From Sulfuricurvum sp. (lineage in GTDB: Bacteria; Campylobacterota; Campylobacteria; Campylobacterales; Sulfurimonadaceae), in contig DZBC01000120.1 of assembly GCA_022729835.1 (NCBI GenBank), forward strand, positions 1 to 6,521: a stretch of 6,521 bases of DNA, read 5' to 3'. A model generated the notes under the pieces. It did no database searches and was not told the origin of the DNA. It saw only the letters and a list, made by a program, of their open reading frames with translations. The translations under genes and the position numbers were made by a program. Positions 1 to 4,772 of this stretch are shown piece by piece (position 1 is the stretch's first letter; each line of letters opens with the position of its first letter).

Positions 1-714
1 TTGAGGCAGATCAAAAGGGTGGGCCGCGTAGTAGCGGATCGCCTCTTTGTGTCCGTCTAAATCATGTTGATACATATCCAAAGAGACTTCCGCATAAAGC
101 AGTGCACGCAGTGCAATACCCAGTGCAACAATCCCGTAGGCCAAATAGTGCCAAGACCATCCTCGCGTAGCCTCTCGCTCTGTCTTAAAAATCCGATCGA
201 ACAGCAACAGATAAAGCCCTGTAACGATCGGAATTATCCCAAGGACAAAGAGCATTGCATAGGCACCGTATCCCATGGTTTGACCGATTCTAAGCCCATA
301 TTTTCCGCCTCCGTCGCTTCCGTGCACGATGAGTTCGTTTGCCCCTTCGCGCAGCGCAACATCCACCATAAAACCACGTTTCCAATCTTCCAGCGCCGCT
401 AACTTGTAACGCTCTTTAAGCGGTGTCAAATCGATCGACACACCATTGATGGAGACACCGAGCAGTCGGTCATCGAGCGCAAGATTCAGTCTAGCCGAAC
501 GCTCCAACGAAGAAGTAAGGTTACATGTAAAGGTGTAGAGCGCAAAGCCGCTCGAAGGGGCGCTAAACGGTAGCGTAATGGATTGAGTCGGTTTCTGTGG
601 CATTGCCATCGTACACCCATCTATTGTGACGGGATAAAATTTGTAAAAAACTGCCATAAAGAACACTCCCCACAGGAGTGCGAAGAGCGCCAAAGGGCGA
701 TTAGTGGTAAACAA
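1..714 (-). CDS. GT-C-type membrane glycosyltransferase with PA14-like domain, C-terminus cut off
   Basis: This is the fourth gene of the minus-strand operon and runs off the window start, so only 238 N-terminal codons are present. I chose the TTG at 714-712 because AAGGA at 725-721 lies six bases upstream; the first in-frame ATG (657) would cut into the first membrane helix. Visible layout: membrane helix at residues 8-25; an extracytoplasmic beta-rich region at about 46-143 with an LDDRLLGVSING stretch (78-89) and an REGANEL...GSDGGGKYGLRI stretch (122-143), resembling PA14 folds; membrane helices at about 150-173 and 190-207; then DMYQHDLDGHKEAIRYY (213-229) and a trailing DLP. An acidic/His motif in the loop after a helix, followed by an LP, is typical of ArnT/PMT-like GT-C enzymes that use polyprenyl-phosphate sugars. 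Start overlaps the GtrA gene by 14 bases. Glycosyltransferase is likely; substrate is unknown. It could instead be a non-catalytic relative, since the rest is missing. Confidence 0.7.
   Translation of the reverse strand, partial: MFTTNRPLALFALLWGVFFMAVFYKFYPVTIDGCTMAMPQKPTQSITLPFSAPSSGFALYTFTCNLTSSLERSARLNLALDDRLLGVSINGVSIDLTPLKERYKLAALEDWKRGFMVDVALREGANELIVHGSDGGGKYGLRIGQTMGYGAYAMLFVLGIIPIVTGLYLLLFDRIFKTEREATRGWSWHYLAYGIVALGIALRALLYAEVSLDMYQHDLDGHKEAIRYYAAHPFDLPQ
521..530. repeat. palindrome TTACATGTAA, copy 1 (exact)
   Basis: Exact copy inside the partial glycosyltransferase gene. Read on the coding strand it falls in the phase that gives T-C-N (residues 62-64), at the start of the PA14-like region. 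Confidence 0.75.
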
Positions 715-1075
715 AACGCTTCCTTAAAAGATAGTTCCAGACAAAGGTCACCCCGATGGCGGCAATTCTTGAGAGCAGCGGATCAAGAGAGAACAGCGAA
801 TAGCTCAGCAGCTTGACGATCAATACACTAAGCAGCATACCCCCAAGTGCAATGAGTGCCACCGCAACAAACTCCTTGCGACTACTGCGCAGTTTGCGCC
901 CCGCGGTAAAGACGTAGCGTCGGCCCAAGATATAGTTGGCCCAAAGCCCCGTGCTGTATCCCAGCACCACGGCAACCACATAATCGACCCCAAAAGCGAT
1001 CAAGGCCGCATAAAGCGCATAATCAATCAGCGTCGTTAGCACTCCTAGCAGCAAAAAACCCCGCATTTGAGACAT
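701..1075 (-). CDS. GtrA-family small polytopic membrane protein
   Basis: A 124-residue protein of the usual GtrA size with four predicted membrane helices at about residues 7-25, 30-50, 69-89 and 98-118. The family pattern is clear: an early MRGFLLLGVLTTLIDYALY stretch, GYSTGLWANYILGRRYVF between helices 2 and 3, and an ending WNYLLRKRFVY. GtrA proteins are thought to help move or present polyprenyl-phosphate-linked sugars across the cytoplasmic membrane for GT-C glycosyltransferases. Here it lies between two such enzymes, which fits that role. The start ATG overlaps the stop of the preceding gene by one base (TAATG) and has only a weak Shine-Dalgarno match, so translation is probably by coupling or reinitiation. 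The sugar carried cannot be read from sequence. Confidence 0.85.
   Translation of the reverse strand: MSQMRGFLLLGVLTTLIDYALYAALIAFGVDYVVAVVLGYSTGLWANYILGRRYVFTAGRKLRSSRKEFVAVALIALGGMLLSVLIVKLLSYSLFSLDPLLSRIAAIGVTFVWNYLLRKRFVYH
721..725 (-). promoter_or_regulatory. Shine-Dalgarno site fixing a TTG start
   Basis: AAGGA on the minus strand lies six bases before the TTG at 714-712, inside the last codons of the GtrA gene. It is the reason for preferring the TTG over the later GTG (666) and ATG (657), neither of which keeps the full first membrane helix. Confidence 0.55.
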
Positions 1076-2535
1076 TAAAGCACCGGCTCAAGCTTCCAAA
1101 ACGCAAACCAAACACGGCGGTAGAACTCCATTGTATCGAGCGGCTGATAGTAAGTGAAGGGCGCAAACAGATAAAAACAGTAGAGTATCTCCGCCACAAA
1201 GATCAATGCCGCCCAGTAAAGCACCTTGGAGTCGCGTTTGATCGCCTCTTCGAAGAGGTAGCAAAAAAGCAGATAGAGCACAAAAGTGCCGAAAAACAGG
1301 GCAATGAAGTAGTGATACAGATACATCACCCGCTCGATATTGAACATCGTGAACATATACGAAAGGTACATGGCGCTAAAGATGCCGATAAGATAAAAGA
1401 GCCGTCGATTCGTTACATGTAAGCCAAAGAGCAGACGCCCCAAAAGTAGCGCGACCGCCGCAATCATCGCCGCGACCACACTAAACCAGATCATCGGATT
1501 GGACTGCAAATAGAGATAGCTCACCTTGCCGTTCTCTTTGCCCCAGCGGTAGTTGATGCTTTTGTTGCCAAAAGGCCAAGTGGCTGCCAATGAGCCGTTT
1601 TCGCCTTTTTTGCACGGATCATAGCGCGGCACCCCTTTGGAATAGTCACGCATATAAAGAAAATTGTCGTGCAACATCACTCCGTAACTAGAGAGCGCCG
1701 CCGTTTTGCCCTCGGCCATGATGGTTTTATATTCGGCAGAGGCTCTATAGCTGTTGGTTCCTAGTGTGTTTGCCAACGTGAAATGCAGGTAAAACACAAA
1801 AGCCATCACCAAACCCAAACCTGATACCAGCGCTACGCCGCCTAACACAAATTGCTTTACATGTAAGGCCAAGGAGAGCGGACTTTGACGGTAAAAATGC
1901 AAAAAAGGATAGAGTAAAATCAAGATCAAGGCATTGAGCTTCACCGCCACCGCCAAACCAATCAGTCCCCCCAAAATCAGGTGCTCGCAAAATTTTCGCT
2001 CCTCTTTGTCAAAAAGCACCAAAAAGTACAAAATCGCGGCAAAAATAAAAAACATCTGCGTCGATTCGAGCATCGCCGAGCGGCTTTGGAGGATAAAGGC
2101 GTTGGCAAAAAGGTAGAGCGACGAAAAGAAGAAGGCATATTCGCTATGACGCCCCAAACGATAGAGAATAAGAAAAAAGAGCACGCCGCCAAATGCGCCA
2201 AAGAGGGTAGGAAAGAGCCGCACCCCCGCAAATGAGTAGCCATCGGGAAAGGTTTTTATGTAGTCGGTCGAGAGAAAATAGGCCAAATCCTTGCCCTCGT
2301 TGGGGTTTAAAAGCACCTCGCCCAGCGCGATAAAGAGCTTGCCCAGCGGAGGATGCGGCTCCATGTACATGACCCCGCCGATGTACTTTTGCGCGGAGGC
2401 GATATGGTAGTTCTCATCCCAAAAAACGGCGGGCGGATTGTAGTAGTTGACCAAATAGGTACTCATCGCAATGATCAGCACCGCCAGCATATACGAGAGC
2501 AGTTCGCGCTGCTCACTCCAGAGTCTGCGGATCAT
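1075..2535 (-). CDS. PMT/GT39-family polyprenyl-phosphate-sugar transferase
   Basis: A 486-residue integral membrane protein with ten or so hydrophobic helices. After helix 1 (about 13-30) comes the first periplasmic loop with FWDENYHIASAQKYI (38-52), holding the paired D40-E41 of GT-C/PMT enzymes, then EPHPPLGKLF (59-68), matching the HPPLxK hallmark of protein O-mannosyltransferases. A late loop has TWPFGNKSINYRWG (about 319-332) and SNPMIWFSVVA (about 344-354), also as in PMTs. Known members move a sugar, usually mannose, from a polyprenyl phosphate to Ser/Thr of exported proteins. No MIR domain is present, as is normal for bacterial forms. The start overlaps the PA14 gene by ATGA, with AGGAG five bases upstream. 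Two copies of the TTACATGTAA palindrome lie inside, encoding LHVK (224-227) and LHVT (372-375) in inter-helix loops. Family is sure; sugar and acceptor are not. Confidence 0.87.
   Translation of the reverse strand: MIRRLWSEQRELLSYMLAVLIIAMSTYLVNYYNPPAVFWDENYHIASAQKYIGGVMYMEPHPPLGKLFIALGEVLLNPNEGKDLAYFLSTDYIKTFPDGYSFAGVRLFPTLFGAFGGVLFFLILYRLGRHSEYAFFFSSLYLFANAFILQSRSAMLESTQMFFIFAAILYFLVLFDKEERKFCEHLILGGLIGLAVAVKLNALILILLYPFLHFYRQSPLSLALHVKQFVLGGVALVSGLGLVMAFVFYLHFTLANTLGTNSYRASAEYKTIMAEGKTAALSSYGVMLHDNFLYMRDYSKGVPRYDPCKKGENGSLAATWPFGNKSINYRWGKENGKVSYLYLQSNPMIWFSVVAAMIAAVALLLGRLLFGLHVTNRRLFYLIGIFSAMYLSYMFTMFNIERVMYLYHYFIALFFGTFVLYLLFCYLFEEAIKRDSKVLYWAALIFVAEILYCFYLFAPFTYYQPLDTMEFYRRVWFAFWKLEPVL
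1413..1422. repeat. palindrome TTACATGTAA, copy 2 (exact)
   Basis: Exact copy inside the PMT-like gene, encoding L-H-V-T (372-375) in a loop between two hydrophobic helices. Confidence 0.75.
1857..1866. repeat. palindrome TTACATGTAA, copy 3 (exact)
   Basis: Exact copy inside the PMT-like gene, encoding L-H-V-K (224-227) just before a hydrophobic helix. Confidence 0.75.
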
Positions 2536-3098
2536 TTGGTCTCCTCAAAGCGTGCGAAATCACTGTTTTTGCCGATCAGCACGGGCTGATCTTGCTGCGC
2601 GTGTTTGTAAAGGGCCTTGAGTCCGAGCGGACCGCCCCCTTGGAAATAGTCAATACGCAGCTCATGCGCTCCGCTTGAAAGCGCGGTGTTACATGTAGAG
2701 GTGCTAAAGGGGCGATCCCCGATATGCTCACAGATCACCCGACCGTCGATATGGAGCCGAAAACCGTCATCCGAGGCGATATAGATCGTATATTCCCCCG
2801 CCTTTTCAACCTCCATACGGGTCTGCACCTCCATAAAGAAGTTACTGCTAAATCCAAGTACGCCCACATCGGGATGTTCCAAAACGCTTTTGTTGGCAAA
2901 ATTGATTGTCTTTACATGTAAGATTTTTTGCTCTGTTTGCGTTTTGGGGGTATCGAGCGTAATGATCGCTCCTTGCTGCTGCATAACAGCGACCTTGATC
3001 GCTCCACTGCCGCCAAATCGCACCGTTTTCACCGCCAACACCAACGCGATCAGCACCACAACCGCCAGTAAATAGTGCTCTTTATCCCACGCCTTCAT
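2532..3098 (-). CDS. membrane-anchored PA14-domain protein
   Basis: First gene of the operon, 188 residues. One N-terminal membrane helix (about 9-23), not followed by an evident cleavage site, suggests an anchor with the rest in the periplasm. Residues about 77-166 form a PA14-like beta sandwich: KAGEYTIYIASDDGFRLHID (99-118) carries the SDDG and IDG turns, and SSGAHELRIDYFQGGGPLGL (141-160) the closing L-x-x-G-x-H-x-I strands. PA14 domains commonly bind carbohydrate in adhesins, glycosidases and glycosyltransferases. C123 and C136 could pair. GGGGGAG lies five bases before the ATG, and a TATAAT lies upstream. The gene contains the palindrome twice, once as LHVK (60-63) and once out of that phase as TCN (135-137). 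Placement ahead of two membrane glycosyltransferases suggests glycan or acceptor binding as a partner subunit; that is inference. At roughly 90 residues the domain is shorter than a full PA14 domain. Confidence 0.75.
   Translation of the reverse strand: MKAWDKEHYLLAVVVLIALVLAVKTVRFGGSGAIKVAVMQQQGAIITLDTPKTQTEQKILHVKTINFANKSVLEHPDVGVLGFSSNFFMEVQTRMEVEKAGEYTIYIASDDGFRLHIDGRVICEHIGDRPFSTSTCNTALSSGAHELRIDYFQGGGPLGLKALYKHAQQDQPVLIGKNSDFARFEETK
2689..2698. repeat. palindrome TTACATGTAG, copy 4 (one mismatch)
   Basis: Nine of ten bases match; the last base is G. It lies in the PA14 gene in the T-C-N phase (135-137), so the encoded residues differ from the LHVK copies. Confidence 0.6.
2912..2921. 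repeat. palindrome TTACATGTAA, copy 5 (exact)
   Basis: Exact copy in the PA14 gene encoding L-H-V-K (60-63), in the linker between membrane anchor and PA14 domain. Confidence 0.75.
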
Positions 3099-3126
3099 AC
3101 AAACTCCCCCAAAAAATTAGAGCCAA

Positions 3127-3132
3127 ATTATA
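3127..3132 (-). promoter_or_regulatory. -10 box of the glycosylation operon
   Basis: A perfect TATAAT on the minus strand, 28 bases before the ATG at 3098. No convincing -35 sits 16-18 bases upstream, which is normal for Campylobacterota-type vegetative promoters. The expected transcript would have a leader of about 20 bases containing the Shine-Dalgarno GGGGGAG (3110-3104). Confidence 0.5.
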
Positions 3133-3163
3133 GCGACTCAGCCTCAAATGCGGCTTTTATAGC

Positions 3164-3173
3164 GTACATGTAA
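3164..3173. repeat. palindrome GTACATGTAA, copy 6 (one mismatch, intergenic)
   Basis: Nine of ten bases match; the first base is G. This is the only copy outside a gene, centred in the divergent promoter region 9 bases upstream of the plus-strand -10 hexamer. It could be an operator or simply another copy of the dispersed motif. Confidence 0.6.
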
Positions 3174-3174
3174 C

Positions 3175-3188
3175 CTTTTTGCTACAAT
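3175..3188 (+). promoter_or_regulatory. extended -10 promoter for the 3208-4652 gene pair
   Basis: CTTTTTGCTACAAT combines a T-run with an extended -10 (TGC followed by TACAAT at 3183-3188). The expected start of transcription is around 3195, giving a very short leader with AGGAGAG at 3198-3204 and the ATG at 3208. One near-copy of the TTACATGTAA palindrome (3164-3173) lies just upstream, where it could overlap bound RNA polymerase. Confidence 0.5.
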
Positions 3189-3207
3189 CACGCCTACAGG
3201 AGAGACG

Positions 3208-3750
3208 ATGATCAACATACCCGAATCCACCCTCAAAGAGCACTTTGTCACCGCGCTCATGCGCTACTTCAAAATCGAAGAGGACATCTTTTTGCGCGGA
3301 CATATCGCCGATCTGCTCTCTAGTATTGACTCAAGCCGCTATCAGGAGTTTATGATGCGCCTGACCCAAAACGAATACCCTTTTAAAAATCCCTTCGAGA
3401 AGATCGCCCTCACCGCCAAAAGTTTTGCACTCCACGCCGAAGACGACACCGCAAAACGCTCCAAATACCTCTACGATGTCATGTACGAACTGCGCAAAAG
3501 CATCATCCTCTCAGACGATCCCACTCCGGCAGAGGAGCGCTTTGAGCAGGTGCACATCAGCCGCATCCGCGACAAAAATAGCGGCGAGCTGCTGCTGCAA
3601 AGCGACGACATCGAAGTGATCCGCAATCTGGGCAAACGCTGGATGTTTGATCATGTCGCCGGAGATAAATCCCACTTTTTGCGCACTATTCAAGCGGAAT
3701 ACGAAAAGCTGCTCAACGACCCCGTCTTGCGCCTAAGCTCCCGCTCATGA
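3208..3750 (+). CDS. conserved-looking hypothetical protein, partner of the replication-like gene
   Basis: A 180-residue protein that I do not recognise. It has no signal peptide or membrane helix and looks cytoplasmic, charged and mostly helical. Notable stretches are the N-terminal LKEHFVTALMRYFKIEEDIF (9-28), a Lys/Asp-rich middle, and a C-terminal IEVIRNLGKRWMFDHVAGDK region. No catalytic motif, metal site or helix-turn-helix is evident. The start is well supported by AGGAGAG at 3198-3204 and by the promoter immediately upstream. The stop overlaps the next gene by four bases (ATGA), so the two products are probably made together and may act together. Since the partner resembles phage replication proteins, a role in DNA replication is possible, but that is guilt by association only. 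Confidence 0.8.
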   Translation: MINIPESTLKEHFVTALMRYFKIEEDIFLRGHIADLLSSIDSSRYQEFMMRLTQNEYPFKNPFEKIALTAKSFALHAEDDTAKRSKYLYDVMYELRKSIILSDDPTPAEERFEQVHISRIRDKNSGELLLQSDDIEVIRNLGKRWMFDHVAGDKSHFLRTIQAEYEKLLNDPVLRLSSRS

Positions 3751-4652
3751 TGGTCTCTATCCCCGCTGAACTCATCGACCGTTCAGACCTCAACCTCTTG
3801 CAACGTGCACTGATGGTGCTCATTATCCGCCACATTGTCGGCTGGGGGGCGCAGTCGCAAGGCGTGGGTGCGCGGCTGCTCGCCGATCATCTGAGCACCC
3901 CCATCGATCAGACGGTCGCCGCGCTCGATGCGCTGGTAGAAAAATCCTTGCTTCAGACCAAGCGCGTTCGTGAGGGCGTCAATACTGCTATTCTTTACAG
4001 CGTCCATCCTGAGCTCATCGAGCGTGTCAACAACCCCTCTATCGCCGCGCCGGCCGTGCTGGAGCAGGGTGCGCGTGAGCGTAGCGACGCCAACTATTAC
4101 CTCAACCTCTCCGCCGATCAGTCCGAAGCGCTCGAAGCCTTTGCCCTCTCGCAGCTCGCCCAAAACAACCTCAGCAGCGAGATTTTTGACGATTTTCACC
4201 TCTTTCAGCGCTCGCAAAACCACCGCTCTTTTGATTGGCACGCCGAGTTTATCCGCTGGATGATGCGCGAAAAGAACCGCCGCGCCAAAACCGCCCCCGC
4301 CCCAATGCTCGAAGAGTACCGCGCCACACAGCCGCAATTTGAGCTGACGCAGTACTTCATCGCCAAACTTGCCGCCATCGATCCGCAGTTCAAAGCCCCT
4401 TTTGACGTGATGAGCTGGGCGGTGGAGATCAAACTGCTTAACGAGCGGCAAAACTACGCGCTCGGCGAGATCAAAACCGCCATCGACTGGCTCTTTAGCG
4501 CCAAAGGCGACTGGTTCCGCCCCAACGCCCAAAATGCCACGGAGCTGCGCAAACACTTCAAACGCATCATCGCCCACACCCGAAGCTACCGCGACGGCAT
4601 CGCCAAACTGCCTGAGGGCGTTAGCATCTTTGACCTGCTTAAAAAAGAGTAG
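3747..4652 (+). CDS. replication/primosome-type protein (Rep_O-like winged helix plus DnaT-like segment)
   Basis: A cytoplasmic protein of 301 residues with no Shine-Dalgarno of its own; ATG overlaps the previous stop as ATGA, so translation is coupled (a second Met codon follows directly). Three parts resemble phage and plasmid replication proteins. Residues about 5-72 (IPAELIDRSDL, then LIIRHIVGWG, then LLADHLSTPIDQTVAALDAL) match the winged-helix pattern of Rep_O/replisome-organiser N-termini, including the R-x-x-x-G-W turn. Residues 147-179 (FDDFHLFQ...FDWHAEFIRWMMRE) show the D-W-x3-F-x2-W pattern of DnaT-like segments. Residues 240-271 (GEIKTAIDWLF...DWFRPNAQNATELRKHF) match the C-terminal I-x3-I-x-W, F-x-x-N, L-R-x-x-F pattern common in such proteins. 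Such proteins bind origin or single-stranded DNA and help load the replicative helicase. No other phage genes are visible here. Recognition is by eye, so family is moderate, function tentative. Confidence 0.6.
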   Translation: MMVSIPAELIDRSDLNLLQRALMVLIIRHIVGWGAQSQGVGARLLADHLSTPIDQTVAALDALVEKSLLQTKRVREGVNTAILYSVHPELIERVNNPSIAAPAVLEQGARERSDANYYLNLSADQSEALEAFALSQLAQNNLSSEIFDDFHLFQRSQNHRSFDWHAEFIRWMMREKNRRAKTAPAPMLEEYRATQPQFELTQYFIAKLAAIDPQFKAPFDVMSWAVEIKLLNERQNYALGEIKTAIDWLFSAKGDWFRPNAQNATELRKHFKRIIAHTRSYRDGIAKLPEGVSIFDLLKKE

Positions 4653-4772
4653 TCACGCCATATAACGTTTCCTATCGCAACAAACAATGGTTACGAAATC
4701 TTCATTATCATAAATTTCAGCATAGCTAAATATAAAATTGTTATTAATACTACATTCCTTGTAGGAGCTGTT
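4653..4772. other. 120-base intergenic region before the protease gene
   Basis: A+T-rich spacer. I see no hairpin followed by a T-run, so no intrinsic terminator for the upstream pair can be called. Possible -10 boxes for the protease are TATAAA (4731-4736) and the TATTAAT a few bases downstream (4744-4750 area), neither with a clear -35; I cannot choose between them. Confidence 0.5.
4763..4767 (+). promoter_or_regulatory. Shine-Dalgarno site of the protease gene
   Basis: AGGAG, five bases before the ATG at 4773. It supports this start, which gives the protein a hydrophobic N-terminus suited to export; the next Met is codon 18, inside that hydrophobic stretch. A small CTACA/TGTAG inverted repeat (4750-4754 and 4760-4764) overlaps it and might partly mask it. 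Confidence 0.6.

Noticed and set aside
64..816. Plus-strand open frames of 112 and 77 codons
   Set aside because: They are antisense to the partial glycosyltransferase and GtrA genes, have no Shine-Dalgarno and read as low-quality sequence.
1745..2243. Minus-strand 81- and 88-codon frames within the PMT-like gene
   Set aside because: Out-of-frame shadows of a gene with clear family motifs; rich in R, S, C and F without pattern.
521..3173. CRISPR array made of the repeated palindrome
   Set aside because: Repeats are only 10 bases, spacing is irregular (223-892 bases) and intervening DNA is coding.
3783..4577. 264-codon open frame on the minus strand
   Set aside because: It lies wholly antisense to the replication-like gene, whose protein has recognisable motifs. 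The antisense product is repetitive in G, V and L with no domain, as expected from G+C-rich codon bias.
4695..4720. GAAAT/ATTTC inverted repeat as a terminator
   Set aside because: Only five pairs, A+T-rich, with a loop of more than ten bases and no T-run after it.
4750..4764. CTACA-N5-TGTAG hairpin as a riboswitch or attenuator
   Set aside because: A five-base stem alone is too weak and too likely by chance; noted only as possible mild masking of the ribosome site.
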